DNA of 64,000 nucleotides from Paenibacillus sp. ACRRX (GTDB lineage: Bacteria; Bacillota; Bacilli; Paenibacillales; Paenibacillaceae): NCBI RefSeq assembly GCF_022346885.1, contig NZ_JAKRNK010000009.1, positions 186,001 through 250,000 of the forward strand, written 5' to 3'. The notes under the pieces were generated by a model. It did not search any database, had not been told where the DNA came from, and saw only the letters and a program-made list of their open reading frames with translations. Numbering within the stretch: position 1 is the first letter of the stretch; each line of letters starts with the position of its first letter. The position numbers and the translations under genes were made by a program. Below, piece by piece: positions 20,415 to 30,319 of this stretch.

Positions 20415-21806
20415 ATGCATGTTGTAGTCGTCGGCATGAACTATCGTACGGCGCCTGTCGAAATTCGGGAGAAATTCGCTATTCCTGAAGAGCAGTGGAC
20501 CGATGCGATTCAACAGCTGAGACGTATAAAGAGTGTGCTTGAATGTGTCATCGTGTCTACATGTAACCGAACTGAAATGTATGTAGTAGTTGATAGGCTT
20601 CATATGTGCGGACATTTTATCCGAGGATTCATGGAGCAGTGGTACGACATACCTAGACAGCAGTTCACTCCTTATTTATACATTTATGAAGACGATCAGG
20701 CAGTAGAGCATCTATTTCGTGTCACATCAGGGCTAGACTCTATGGTGGTCGGGGAAACTCAGATATTAGGTCAAGTGCGGCAATCCTTTTTATTTGCGCA
20801 AAAGCAAGGGACTACTGGCACTTGTTTTAACCATTTGTTCAAGCAAGCGGTCACTTTAGCGAAGCGGGCACATGCGGAGACTAACATTAACGACAACGCA
20901 GTGTCTGTCAGTTACGCGGCCGTTGAACTTGGCAAACGGATATTTGGTTCGTTTCAAGGCAAGAAGGTGCTTATACTCGGCGCGGGCAAGATGAGCGAGT
21001 TGACGGTAAAGCATCTGTATTCGAATGGTGCTGCTGAGGTTATGGTTGCGAATCGTACGTTGGCGCGTGCAGAGGAATTGGCACGTCAGTTTAAAGGACG
21101 GGCCTGCACGTTGGACAATCTGGATACGCTTCTGACAGAAGCAGACATCGTTATTAGCTCGACGGGATCTCCTTCTTATGTGTTAACAGGGAAGGACGTT
21201 GAACAAGTTATGAAGCGACGCCGCTCACGTCCCCTATTCTTAATTGATATTGCGGTTCCACGTGATCTTGATCCTGCCATTGCAGATTTATCGAGCGTAT
21301 TCCTGTACGATATTGACGATCTTGAAGGGATTGTACAGAGCAATCTGGCGCAGCGGAACAAGGAGGCTCTCAAGATCGAGCATATGGTTGCCCATGAGAT
21401 TAAGCAGTACCACCAGTGGTTGAATATGCTGGGGGTCACGCCGCTTATACGAGCGCTACAATCCAAGGCGGAGCGTATTCATCAGGACACCCTAGACAGT
21501 ATGTTTAACAAGCTCCCTGACTTGTCGGAGAAAGAAGCGATCATTATCCGCCGACTCACAAAGAGTATGCTGAATCAGATGATGCATGACCCGATTCTCC
21601 AGATTAAAGAGCTTGCCGCTAACAGAAATGGTGATGAGGCGCTGCACTATTTCTCAGAGCTGTTTGCGCTGGAAGATGAGCGAGCAGCGACGAACGGCAG
21701 CCATGAGCAGCCGTCCAAGTTGAGCGCAGCGCATCCAGTACGCGACACGGCGGATGAGCCGGAGCCGGTAAAGCCTGCATTATCATGGGCTGCTGTCACA
21801 TGGTAA
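20415..21806 (+). CDS. hemA: Glutamyl-tRNA reductase
   Basis: 463 residues. It reduces glutamyl-tRNA(Glu) to glutamate-1-semialdehyde with NADPH, the committed step of C5 tetrapyrrole synthesis. The catalytic Cys50 lies in STCNRTE. The NADPH domain shows VLILGAGKMSELTVKHL and NRTLARAEELA. A helical dimerisation domain ends near residue 420, and the last 40 residues are a variable, Pro/Glu-rich tail. It is the first gene of the hem cluster, with the PerR/Fur-like box upstream and hemX 30 bases after. Confidence 0.98.
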   Translation: MHVVVVGMNYRTAPVEIREKFAIPEEQWTDAIQQLRRIKSVLECVIVSTCNRTEMYVVVDRLHMCGHFIRGFMEQWYDIPRQQFTPYLYIYEDDQAVEHLFRVTSGLDSMVVGETQILGQVRQSFLFAQKQGTTGTCFNHLFKQAVTLAKRAHAETNINDNAVSVSYAAVELGKRIFGSFQGKKVLILGAGKMSELTVKHLYSNGAAEVMVANRTLARAEELARQFKGRACTLDNLDTLLTEADIVISSTGSPSYVLTGKDVEQVMKRRRSRPLFLIDIAVPRDLDPAIADLSSVFLYDIDDLEGIVQSNLAQRNKEALKIEHMVAHEIKQYHQWLNMLGVTPLIRALQSKAERIHQDTLDSMFNKLPDLSEKEAIIIRRLTKSMLNQMMHDPILQIKELAANRNGDEALHYFSELFALEDERAATNGSHEQPSKLSAAHPVRDTADEPEPVKPALSWAAVTW

Positions 21807-21836
21807 TGGACGTATGACGGGAGGCGACAGGCGCAC

Positions 21837-22664
21837 ATGGTAACCAGTAGTTGGACCTACGATGCGATTATTTACACATATGCCCTGAGCCTTCTGTTTT
21901 ATTTCTCTGATGTTGTAGGTGTGAATCGGAGAGCGAAGCGGATGGGCACAGGGCTTCTTATTTTTGTATGGGTGCTGCAGACGGTCTTTTTGCTGGTACG
22001 CGTATTGCGGCATCAGGACGTGCCAATGTTCAGCAGCTTTGAATTTATGTTTCTCTTCTCATGGATATTAGTGACGACATCATTAGTGATTAGCCGATTT
22101 TTCCATATTGAGTTTATCGTCTTTTTTGTGAATTTAATCGGGTTTGCCTTATTAATTGTAAATATGTTAAATGATCCAACTGCGCCGTCTGTAATGAAAG
22201 AATGGGAAATGATGAGGAACGTCCTTACGTTTCATATTGCCCTTGCTGCATGTGGATTTGCAGCGCTTACGGTTAGTGCGATTTACGCAGCGATGTATGC
22301 ATTTCTACATCAACGGCTGAAGTCCAAGAAATGGTCGGATGCTGTTCGCCGTCTCCCAAGTTTGGAACGAATGGAACGATCTTCCTTTATTGCGTGTTCC
22401 ATCGGCATGCCGTTATTTTTATTATCTTTATCTGTGGCCGTTGTTGCGGTGCTTCTTGGGAACCGTATGGAGCTGCTCCTTGACTTTAAAGTCTGGTTTA
22501 CAATAGCGGTTCTAGTTTTGTACGGTGTATATTTGATTAAGAGGCGAGGCGGATCACTGACAGGTTTGCAAATTGTATGTTTTAATATGATCTGTTACGC
22601 GGTGATGTTGCTTAATTATGGTCTTAATGCTGTATCGACATTCCACCGCTGGATGGGAGCTTGA
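21837..22664 (+). CDS. hemX: HemX-type membrane protein (CcsA-like cytochrome c assembly family)
   Basis: 275 residues with about eight membrane segments, such as ILVTTSLVISRF and FIVFFVNLIGFALLIVNML. The conserved His in FHIALAACGFAAL resembles the haem-handling region of CcsA/ResC-type proteins. In B. subtilis HemX lowers HemA levels; whether it does so here is inferred from order only. It is followed four bases later by the precorrin-2 dehydrogenase gene, so translation is probably coupled. Confidence 0.88.
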   Translation: MVTSSWTYDAIIYTYALSLLFYFSDVVGVNRRAKRMGTGLLIFVWVLQTVFLLVRVLRHQDVPMFSSFEFMFLFSWILVTTSLVISRFFHIEFIVFFVNLIGFALLIVNMLNDPTAPSVMKEWEMMRNVLTFHIALAACGFAALTVSAIYAAMYAFLHQRLKSKKWSDAVRRLPSLERMERSSFIACSIGMPLFLLSLSVAVVAVLLGNRMELLLDFKVWFTIAVLVLYGVYLIKRRGGSLTGLQIVCFNMICYAVMLLNYGLNAVSTFHRWMGA

Positions 22665-22668
22665 TGAT

Positions 22669-23367
22669 ATGAATGAGCAGCTGCAAGAGACTGTTGCATT
22701 GATCGATGATTGCCCGCAGTATGCTATTATGCTGAACGTAAAGCATAAGCGCTGCGTTGTGGTAGGCGGCGGTCAAGTCGCAACGCGAAAAGTGAAGCAG
22801 CTGCTCGAAAGTGGCGCCGAAGTGACCGTAGTCAGTCCGACGCTGACACGGACGCTTTGGCGCTTCGTGCAAGATGGCACTATTTCGGTTGAGGAACGAG
22901 GCTATGTAACGGATGATGTGAAGGATGCCTTTCTTATATTTGCGGCGACGGATAATCACAGAGTGAACTTGATGATCGCAGAGGATGCAAAGCAAGAACG
23001 GGTTATGGTTAACGTAGCACATGCACCGGATCAGTCGGATTTTACGAATCCAGGTGTTTTGCGATACGGGCCTGTGCAGATTAATGTGTCTACAGGCGGA
23101 GCCAGTCCTACGTTGACGCGTCATATTGTGGACAAAGTAGATCGCATTATTGATGAGCGTCTTGGTCTGCTGGCAGAGCATCTTTATGCCGCGCGGTTAC
23201 AGGTGCAGCAATGCAAGATAGATGGGCCAGCCAGACATGAATTGCTCCGTCAGTACGGAGATGCATGCTGGCAATCTTGGGAGCATAATGCTCCTTTTCC
23301 TGTATGGAATGAGTGGTTGGAACAACATTACACAGCAGCGACGTTAAGCAGGGAGGAAGCAGAATGA
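22669..23367 (+). CDS. Precorrin-2 dehydrogenase / sirohydrochlorin ferrochelatase-type protein
   Basis: 232 residues. The N-terminal NAD-binding fold has the signature [24 protein letters not shown] split over residues 29-52. ATDNHRVN and [13 protein letters not shown] are also diagnostic of the SirC/MET8/CysG N-terminal family. It oxidises precorrin-2 to sirohydrochlorin, and some members also insert iron. It therefore serves the siroheme branch. ATG at 22669 follows GGGAG. Its stop overlaps hemC by four bases (ATGA). Confidence 0.92.
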   Translation: MNEQLQETVALIDDCPQYAIMLNVKHKRCVVVGGGQVATRKVKQLLESGAEVTVVSPTLTRTLWRFVQDGTISVEERGYVTDDVKDAFLIFAATDNHRVNLMIAEDAKQERVMVNVAHAPDQSDFTNPGVLRYGPVQINVSTGGASPTLTRHIVDKVDRIIDERLGLLAEHLYAARLQVQQCKIDGPARHELLRQYGDACWQSWEHNAPFPVWNEWLEQHYTAATLSREEAE

Positions 23368-24296
23368 GAAAGATTCGTGTAGGTACACGTCAGAGCGCAC
23401 TTGCATTAACACAAACAGGCCAAGTAATCGCGGCGTTGGAGGCGATTTGCCGTGAGTACGATTTGCCGTTCGAATTTGAGATGCATAAGATAGTGACCAA
23501 AGGCGATCGTATTTTAGATGTGACGTTGTCCAAGGTTGGCGGCAAGGGGCTGTTTGTCAAAGAAATCGAGCAGGCGCTTATCGATAACGAGATTGATATG
23601 GCAGTACATAGTATGAAGGACATGCCTTGGGAGCTGCCGACAGGTCTTTGCATCGGTGCGATTCCGAAGCGGGTTGATCCGCGCGATTGCCTAATTATGA
23701 GCAAAGGCTCCTCTATAGATGATCTTCCGCAAGGAGCTAAGGTAGGCACAAGCAGTTTACGTCGATCCTCGCAGCTTCAAGCCTATCGAAAGGATCTGGT
23801 CATCGAACCTCTTCGAGGTAATATCGATACTCGATTGAAGAAGCTTCAAACAGAAGGTTTTGATGCGATCGTCCTTGCTGCAGCCGGGCTTTTTCGGATG
23901 GATTGGGAGGACAAGATTACATCGCATATCCCAATAGATATTAGCCTTCCAGCAGTTGGACAGGGGGCGCTTGCAATTGAATGCCGTGAAGAGGATGAGC
24001 AGCTGCTGCAGTTGCTTGAACACTACCATAGTGAAGATACGGCGCGTGCTGTTCGGGCGGAACGGGCATTTTTAGGACGTATGAACGGCGGCTGTCAAAT
24101 TCCAATTGGTGCGTATGCTGCTCAACATGAGCAGACTGGACAACTAACGCTGACAGGCATGGTTGGCTCTCCAGATGGTAGCACTATTCTTAAAGTTGTT
24201 AAAGAGGGCGATCACCCTGAGAATTTGGGAAATGCAGTAGCGGAAGAATTGCTGAGCCAGGGTGCGGAACAACTACTTGGTCCATTGAGGGGTTGA
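23364..24296 (+). CDS. hemC: Porphobilinogen deaminase (hydroxymethylbilane synthase)
   Basis: 310 residues. It joins four porphobilinogens into hydroxymethylbilane. Cys244 in [12 protein letters not shown] carries the dipyrromethane primer. The N-terminus [15 protein letters not shown] and [11 protein letters not shown] are family motifs, and the Asp region near VHSMKDMP is present. The start is inside the previous gene's stop (4-base overlap), after GGGAGGAAG, a sign of tight co-translation. Confidence 0.98.
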   Translation: MRKIRVGTRQSALALTQTGQVIAALEAICREYDLPFEFEMHKIVTKGDRILDVTLSKVGGKGLFVKEIEQALIDNEIDMAVHSMKDMPWELPTGLCIGAIPKRVDPRDCLIMSKGSSIDDLPQGAKVGTSSLRRSSQLQAYRKDLVIEPLRGNIDTRLKKLQTEGFDAIVLAAAGLFRMDWEDKITSHIPIDISLPAVGQGALAIECREEDEQLLQLLEHYHSEDTARAVRAERAFLGRMNGGCQIPIGAYAAQHEQTGQLTLTGMVGSPDGSTILKVVKEGDHPENLGNAVAEELLSQGAEQLLGPLRG

Positions 24297-24301
24297 TATT
24301 T

Positions 24302-25912
24302 ATGGGGGGAAGCGATCGTGGCGTCATGCAAGGAAGCTTAGAAGTGAGCACGGTTGGTGTTGTATATTTGGTTGGAGCTGGGCCTGGGGATGCAGGGCTG
24401 ATCACAGTCAAGGGCATGCGTTATTTGCAAGAAGCAGATGTGGTCGTCTATGACCGACTCGCTGGCCCACGCCTGATACAGATGGCTAAACCAGGCGCAG
24501 TCAAAATATATGTCGGGAAGCTTCCAGACCGGCACGCTATGAAGCAAGAACAGATCAATCAACTGCTCGTTGAGTTGGCATTGGAAGGAAAGCGTGTGAT
24601 TCGGCTTAAAGGCGGCGATCCCTGCGTATTCGGACGTGTCGGAGAAGAAGCAGCACTGTTGAAGCAGCACGGCGTGCCTTTTGAGATTGTACCGGGTGTA
24701 ACTTCTGCAGTAGCGGTTCCCGCTTATGCAGGTATCCCCGTTACCCATCGGGAACGTGCATCTTCCTTTAGTGTAATTACCGGACATGAGATGCCCGAAC
24801 GACTGGATGAGCGTGTGGACTGGGAAAAGCTTACACAAGCAACAGGCACATTGTTGTTTCTTATGGGAGTTGGGCGAATTCGTGTTATTGCAGAGCAATT
24901 GGTTCGACACGGACGTTCGCCAGAAACACCAGTAGCCATCGTTCGCTGGGGGACGCGTGCTGAGCAGCAGACCCTTGTAGGCACATTGTCCACAATTGCG
25001 GATGAAGTAGCACGGACAGGCTTTAGTTCGCCTGCTGTAATTGTGGTTGGTGATGTTGTGCTTGAACGTGAACTGCTGCAATGGGCAGAAATGCGGCCGT
25101 TGTTCGGGCAACGTGTACTGATCACACGTGCACGCACACAATCAGAAACGTTTGTGCGTGCGATTGAAGATCTTGGCGGTGAACCGTACGAGTATCCGGT
25201 TATTGAGGTTCGTATGCCTCGTGACGAGCAGCAGTTGGAGCAGATTGATCGTGTTATGGCTAGACTGCATTCTTATGATTGGATCGTGCTGACAAGCGCA
25301 AACGGTGTCCAATACTGGATGGAGCATATGAAGCGTACGAAGACGGATATTCGTCGTATAGCAGGGGCGCGCATGGTGGCAGTAGGGCCCAAGACGGCTC
25401 AGGCCATGCAGGAGTACGGAATTATTCCTGATCGAGTCGCGGAACAGTTTAGTCAAGAAGGGGTATGGTCGATCCTTGAGCAGGAAGCACAACCAGGACA
25501 ACAAGTGCTTCTGGCGAGAGGTGATCTTGCGCGACCTTGGTTGGGCGAGATGTTGCGCGGTGCTCAGATACAGGTAGATGAGCTTGACATATACGAAACA
25601 ATCCTTCCCGACAACAACGATCCGCATATGGTGGAGCTGCTGCAAGAAGGTGCAATTCAAATTGTGCCGTTAACCAGTTCGTCTACTGTTCATAACCTGC
25701 TCGAATTGCTCCATCAGTCTGGGGTAGAGAATGCGGTAGAGCTTTTGAACCAGACCATTATCATATGTATTGGTGAGATTACAGCGAATACAGCGCGGAA
25801 TGCCGGATTGAAAGTAGCGGCAGTGGCGAAAGAAGCAACGATGGACGGTGTTATGGAGAGCATCCTGCATGTCGTGGAACTGCAGCGCCGAGAAATGAGA
25901 GAATATTGCTAG
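24302..25912 (+). CDS. cobA-hemD: Fused uroporphyrinogen-III C-methyltransferase / uroporphyrinogen-III synthase
   Basis: 536 residues. Residues about 10-255 are a CobA/SUMT domain: VYLVGAGPGDAGLITVKG, then VVYDRLAGP, RLKGGDPCVFGRVGEE and the GIPVTHRE segment. It methylates uroporphyrinogen III to precorrin-2 using SAM. Residues about 265-530 are a HemD domain (VLITRARTQSETF and VPLTSSSTVHNLLELL) that cyclises hydroxymethylbilane. The fusion makes the branch-point substrate and starts siroheme synthesis on one chain. ATG at 24302 has GAGGGG nine bases upstream. Confidence 0.95.
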   Translation: MGGSDRGVMQGSLEVSTVGVVYLVGAGPGDAGLITVKGMRYLQEADVVVYDRLAGPRLIQMAKPGAVKIYVGKLPDRHAMKQEQINQLLVELALEGKRVIRLKGGDPCVFGRVGEEAALLKQHGVPFEIVPGVTSAVAVPAYAGIPVTHRERASSFSVITGHEMPERLDERVDWEKLTQATGTLLFLMGVGRIRVIAEQLVRHGRSPETPVAIVRWGTRAEQQTLVGTLSTIADEVARTGFSSPAVIVVGDVVLERELLQWAEMRPLFGQRVLITRARTQSETFVRAIEDLGGEPYEYPVIEVRMPRDEQQLEQIDRVMARLHSYDWIVLTSANGVQYWMEHMKRTKTDIRRIAGARMVAVGPKTAQAMQEYGIIPDRVAEQFSQEGVWSILEQEAQPGQQVLLARGDLARPWLGEMLRGAQIQVDELDIYETILPDNNDPHMVELLQEGAIQIVPLTSSSTVHNLLELLHQSGVENAVELLNQTIIICIGEITANTARNAGLKVAAVAKEATMDGVMESILHVVELQRREMREYC

Positions 25913-26074
25913 ATAACGTCTATTGCATACTGATGAATACAATGGATGTTGTGTGCGATATTAGAAGTGTGGCAATCAAAAGGTTTGCTGTAATTCCATT
26001 ATTGGATAAATGACAAAGATTAATAATAACCAAAGGATGTAATGCCTGAATAGGGCTGAAGGAGGACATTGATA

Positions 26075-27073
26075 ATGGCATATCCGATTACACGATTACG
26101 TCGTTTGCGTAAGACAGCAGGAATTCGTAGTATGGTGCGTGAAACGATCTTGACGACAGATGACCTGCTCATGCCTATTTTTGTTACACATGGCACTCAA
26201 ATAAAAGAAGAGATCAGTTCGATGCCAGGTATTTATCATTTTTCACTGGATATGCTTGATGTTGAAGTAGATGAGATCGTTCGCCTTGGCGTTCCTGGAA
26301 TCGTATTGTTTGGCGTACCAGCGTCAAAAGACGCGACGGGCAGTTCAGCATACGATACCAATGGTATTGTTCAACAAGCGACTCGCCAAATTAAAGCGAA
26401 ATATCCGGATCTGGTGATTGTTGCGGACACATGCTTATGTCAATTTACCGATCATGGTCACTGTGGAATGGTGCACGTCCATGAGGTGAATGGTCGCACA
26501 GTAGGTGATGTTGACAACGACGCTTCGCTTGCGTACTTGGTAAAGACCGCAGTATCCCAAGCGGAAGCAGGAGCGGACATCATCGCACCTTCCAATATGA
26601 TGGACGGATTCGTCCATGCGATTCGATCAGGATTAGATGAGGCAGGATTCACAGACATTCCCATTATGTCGTATTCTGTAAAGTATGCATCGGCGTTCTA
26701 CGGTCCTTTCCGTGAAGCGGCGCATTCGACACCTCAATTCGGAGATCGCAAGACGTATCAGATGGACCCGGCCAATGCGCGTGAAGCATTGCGTGAAGCA
26801 GAAGCGGATGCGGTAGAAGGCGCCGATATGCTTATGGTCAAGCCCGCGCTTGCCTATATGGACATCATTCGTACGCTGCGCAACCGATTCGATCTTCCGA
26901 TCGTGGCCTACAATGTCAGTGGAGAATATTCTATGGTTAAAGCAGCTGCTCTCCAAGGCTGGGTAGATGAGCGAGCAATCGTGAGTGAGATGCTGCTTGG
27001 TATGAAGCGTGCAGGAGCAGACCTTATTATTACGTACTTTGCCAAAGATATGGCTAGATGGTTGAACAATTAG
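26075..27073 (+). CDS. hemB: Delta-aminolevulinic acid dehydratase (porphobilinogen synthase)
   Basis: 332 residues. It condenses two 5-aminolevulinate molecules to porphobilinogen. Zinc-type cysteines are visible in [15 protein letters not shown]. The two Schiff-base lysines lie in [13 protein letters not shown] and [15 protein letters not shown] at 26075 follows AAGGAGG. A 162-base gap separates it from cobA-hemD, so read-through or a separate promoter is possible. The downstream neighbour is on the opposite strand and convergent. Confidence 0.98.
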   Translation: MAYPITRLRRLRKTAGIRSMVRETILTTDDLLMPIFVTHGTQIKEEISSMPGIYHFSLDMLDVEVDEIVRLGVPGIVLFGVPASKDATGSSAYDTNGIVQQATRQIKAKYPDLVIVADTCLCQFTDHGHCGMVHVHEVNGRTVGDVDNDASLAYLVKTAVSQAEAGADIIAPSNMMDGFVHAIRSGLDEAGFTDIPIMSYSVKYASAFYGPFREAAHSTPQFGDRKTYQMDPANAREALREAEADAVEGADMLMVKPALAYMDIIRTLRNRFDLPIVAYNVSGEYSMVKAAALQGWVDERAIVSEMLLGMKRAGADLIITYFAKDMARWLNN

Positions 27074-27188
27074 TACCTGCATGTTGTAAACCTGAATCAG
27101 GATGTAAAACAGGCCGATGAGGACACGACAATCCACAACTGGATTGCCATTGTTCCTGATCGACCTGTGAAATAAGTACAGAGCTTTC

Positions 27189-27866
27189 CTATCCTACATA
27201 ACTGCTTTGATACAGCTTTGTCACGTCTAGTGTATACTCTTTGCGTCCTAGCGTTAGGATACGTTGATGTTCTAATTCTCGTAACACTTCATCAAGGACC
27301 AGAAGATCAACGCCTGCAAGACCTGACATAGAATTACGATCGAACTCAGAGCAAATAACAATTTTGTCGCCGACTCGTCTGCCATGAAGCTGCGCATTCC
27401 TTACAATGTTCTTAACGATGCGTGCGGAAGGATCAAGGAACGTCAGATCATACACATCTCCGTTCGTTGCACGCAACCGACTGCACAACTGAACCATAAC
27501 TTTCTGTGCAATATCGTAATGTGCCCGCAGCAGTAGATGGAAGCTTTCATTGGTGACGGTTAGGAGCACGGTCTCTTCCAGCGATTCCGCTGTAGCAGAG
27601 CGTGGCTTGCCGTCAATGAGTGCGAGCTCGCCGAAGCAGTCACCTGTTTGAAATACGTCCAGTATCTTCTGTTGCCCTTCCTTATTGGAGGTAAACACTT
27701 TTACGGAACCGCGAATGATGATATAAAAAGTGTTTCCAGGATCGCCTTGCTTAAAAAGTACAGTTTGCGCGGCAAATTCATGGCGTGATGTGATAGAAAA
27801 GACGATATTAAGCTGATCGTCCGTCATATCCGCAAACAGCGGAACACGTTTAAGTAATTCAATCAT
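27189..27866 (-). CDS. Crp/Fnr-family transcription regulator
   Basis: 225 residues. The cyclic-nucleotide-binding-like jelly roll (about residues 10-120) shows FKQGDPGNTFYIIIRGSVKVF and GDCFGELALIDGKPRSATAES. The C-terminal winged helix (about 150-220) is divergent. It lacks the Fe-S cysteine set of Fnr, so the effector is unknown. ATG at 27866 follows AGAGG; an upstream extension would run into hemL. It is transcribed against the hem genes, convergent with hemB and divergent from hemL, with 82 bases between the two starts. Confidence 0.9.
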   Translation of the reverse strand: MIELLKRVPLFADMTDDQLNIVFSITSRHEFAAQTVLFKQGDPGNTFYIIIRGSVKVFTSNKEGQQKILDVFQTGDCFGELALIDGKPRSATAESLEETVLLTVTNESFHLLLRAHYDIAQKVMVQLCSRLRATNGDVYDLTFLDPSARIVKNIVRNAQLHGRRVGDKIVICSEFDRNSMSGLAGVDLLVLDEVLRELEHQRILTLGRKEYTLDVTKLYQSSYVG

Positions 27867-27911
27867 GACTGTTACCTCTTTTTGCCCATGCCAATTTTCT
27901 AATAGTTTAAC

Positions 27912-27931
27912 ATATTCAATAAGATGAATAT
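27912..27931. promoter_or_regulatory. Perfect dyad in the crp-hemL divergent intergenic region
   Basis: ATATTCA-N6-TGAATAT is a perfect 7-bp inverted repeat with a six-base spacer. Spacing of two short half-sites six bases apart is the architecture of Crp-family operators, although the half-site is not the classical TGTGA. It sits between the starts of the Crp-like gene and hemL, so it could control one or both. Confidence 0.5.
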
Positions 27932-27948
27932 AGATAGGAGTGTTGAAG

Positions 27949-29250
27949 TTGACTGAAAAAAATGAGTTAAGACGTGATACCCGCTCCAAAGCAGCATTTG
28001 AGGAAGCTAAGCAATATATTCCAGGTGGGGTAAACAGCCCTGTTCGTGCATTTAAATCAGTTGGTTTAACTCCGCTTTATATGGAACGCGGAGAAGGGTC
28101 GCGTGTATATGATATCGACGGTAATGTTTTTATTGATTACGTCGGTTCATGGGGACCACTAATTCTCGGACATGCGCGTGCCGAGGTTATTCAAGCGATT
28201 CAAGAAACTGCAGCACGTGGAACTAGCTTTGGTGCGCCTACGGAGATTGAGACTAAAATGGCACGTATCGTATGTGAGCGAGTGCCATCAGTGGATATCG
28301 TACGTATGGTGAATTCGGGCACAGAAGCAACGATGAGTGCAATTCGTCTTGCTCGAGGCATTACAAAGCGCAACAAGATCGTGAAGTTTGAAGGTTCTTA
28401 TCACGGGCATGCCGATAGCCTGCTGATCAAGGCAGGATCTGGCGTGGCTACGTTGGGATTGCCGGATAGTCCAGGAGTTCCAGAAGGAGTAGCCAGCAAT
28501 ACAATCACAGTTCCCTATAATGATTTGGAGTCTGCCAAGCTGGCCTTTGACAAATTCGGTGAAGAGATAGCTTGCATTATCGTAGAGCCGGTAGCTGGCA
28601 ATATGGGAGTGGTGCCGCCATTGCCGGGGTTCCTTGAAGGCCTGAGAGCATTAACAACTAAGTTTGGCAGTTTGCTCATATTTGATGAAGTAATGACGGG
28701 GTTCCGCGTACATTATAACTGTGCCCAAGGGAGATTTGGTGTTATTCCAGATTTGACTTGCTTTGGTAAAGTGATTGGCGGCGGTCTGCCAGTTGGTGCT
28801 TATGGAGGTCGTCGTGATCTGATGGAGCAGGTTGCACCAAGTGGTCCGATTTATCAGGCAGGCACATTAAGTGGTAATCCACTTGCTATGGTTGCTGGAT
28901 ACACAACTCTGTCTTTATTAACTCCAGACGTATACGACAATCTGGAATCCAAAGCTGCAAGACTGCAGGATGGGTTAGAGAGAAATGCAAGAGAACTTGG
29001 GATAGCTAGTGTGATTAACCGTGTTGGTTCTATGGTGTGCCCGTTCTTTACGGATCATGAGGTCACCAATTTCGATACGGCGCGGACATCAGACCTAGAT
29101 CGCTTCCGCTCATACTTTAAACATCTGTTGAATGAGGGTGTTAGCGTGGCGCCTTCGCAATTCGAAGGGATGTTTGTGTCCAATGCTCATACGAATGAAG
29201 ATATAGACCGTACAATAGAAGCGCATTATGCAGCGCTAAAACAGTTGTAA
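27949..29250 (+). CDS. hemL: Glutamate-1-semialdehyde 2,1-aminomutase
   Basis: 433 residues. It converts glutamate-1-semialdehyde to 5-aminolevulinate with PLP/PMP. PLP binds Lys274 in [13 protein letters not shown]; the other family motifs [17 protein letters not shown] and SYHGHAD are present. TTG at 27949 is chosen because AGGAG lies eight bases upstream; GTG at 27940 overlaps that site. Because the Crp gene intervenes on the other strand, hemL must have its own promoter, in or near the 82-base divergent region. Confidence 0.97.
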   Translation: MTEKNELRRDTRSKAAFEEAKQYIPGGVNSPVRAFKSVGLTPLYMERGEGSRVYDIDGNVFIDYVGSWGPLILGHARAEVIQAIQETAARGTSFGAPTEIETKMARIVCERVPSVDIVRMVNSGTEATMSAIRLARGITKRNKIVKFEGSYHGHADSLLIKAGSGVATLGLPDSPGVPEGVASNTITVPYNDLESAKLAFDKFGEEIACIIVEPVAGNMGVVPPLPGFLEGLRALTTKFGSLLIFDEVMTGFRVHYNCAQGRFGVIPDLTCFGKVIGGGLPVGAYGGRRDLMEQVAPSGPIYQAGTLSGNPLAMVAGYTTLSLLTPDVYDNLESKAARLQDGLERNARELGIASVINRVGSMVCPFFTDHEVTNFDTARTSDLDRFRSYFKHLLNEGVSVAPSQFEGMFVSNAHTNEDIDRTIEAHYAALKQL

Positions 29251-29264
29251 GACGAGAGGTTAAG

Positions 29265-30170
29265 ATGAGCGAACGATATTGGAAAAAGCGGGGCGAATGG
29301 TTGGAGTTTATGCCAGGTCGTGCCGTGTTGACTGATGAAGCACATATGGAACAATGGCTGAGGCACACCTTGCGTGTGCCTCTCCATCTATTCAAGACTT
29401 GGAAGACGACTGATGGGATAAAGACGGCCGGAGACAGACTGCGTTTACGTGTGTTTGCGGCTGAGCATGGCGACGTTGAACCTGCCGGTGAACCGGCGCA
29501 TATTCTTTACGAGGATGACGCTTGTCTTGTTGCGTATAAGCCTGCTGGCATGCCTGTTCACGCGGCGGACGCGGCGCAAGACAAGGCCCGCAGTACACTT
29601 GCTCATGCAATTGCTTGTCATTATGCATGGACCGGACAGGAGGTGCGCGTGCGTCACATCCATCGTCTCGATGCGGATACGACGGGGCCTGTCTTGTATG
29701 CGAAGACAGCGCTATCGCATGCTATTTTGGATGAAGCTATGCGTGAGAAACGCATTCAGCGTCATTATGTGGCTTGGGTTCATGGTAAGGTGACCCCGGT
29801 ATCAGGGACGATAGATGCGCCTATAGGCAAAGATCGGCATCATCGCGGCAGACGCCGAGTCACACCTAATGGTGATCGGGCGATAACTCACTATGAGGTT
29901 ATGGCTGCAGGCAAAGATCATGACGGTGAAGAGACGTCAGCCGTAGCACTTACGCTAGAAACAGGAAGAACACACCAGATTCGGGTGCATATGAGCTATA
30001 AAGGTTTTCCCTTACTTGGAGACGTCTTATATGGTGGGAGTTCCGAGAAGCTGAACCGACAAGCACTGCACGGTAGGAAGCTCAGCTTCTGCCATCCTTT
30101 CGGAGGACAGCATATCGAGATTGAAGTCCCTTTGCCTGATGATCTTGAACGTCTTCTATTGCCTGTTTGA
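29265..30170 (+). CDS. RluA-family pseudouridine synthase
   Basis: 301 residues. The catalytic Asp lies in HRLDADTTG, the RluA motif II, and TGRTHQIRVHMSYKGFPLLGD is the downstream substrate-binding motif. The N-terminus is not a clear S4 domain, although residues 25-60 may be a reduced one. It isomerises uridine in rRNA or tRNA; the target cannot be read. It starts 14 bases after hemL and is probably co-transcribed. Confidence 0.92.
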   Translation: MSERYWKKRGEWLEFMPGRAVLTDEAHMEQWLRHTLRVPLHLFKTWKTTDGIKTAGDRLRLRVFAAEHGDVEPAGEPAHILYEDDACLVAYKPAGMPVHAADAAQDKARSTLAHAIACHYAWTGQEVRVRHIHRLDADTTGPVLYAKTALSHAILDEAMREKRIQRHYVAWVHGKVTPVSGTIDAPIGKDRHHRGRRRVTPNGDRAITHYEVMAAGKDHDGEETSAVALTLETGRTHQIRVHMSYKGFPLLGDVLYGGSSEKLNRQALHGRKLSFCHPFGGQHIEIEVPLPDDLERLLLPV

Positions 30171-30319
30171 AAAATATAGTCATGCTCCCTCTGCAACTCC
30201 CATATGATGAAATAAGGAAAGAGTCTGGTCTTGTTGTATCGGCCTTTATTCCTCCGTACAATGTACGGCTGCGCACAAGGGATGGACGGCAGGATGAACT
30301 GCGGGAGGAGGAGCAGTCT

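Noticed and set aside
24338-25141. 267-codon minus-strand frame inside cobA-hemD
   Set aside because: His/Cys-rich composition, no domain, fully within a well-supported gene.
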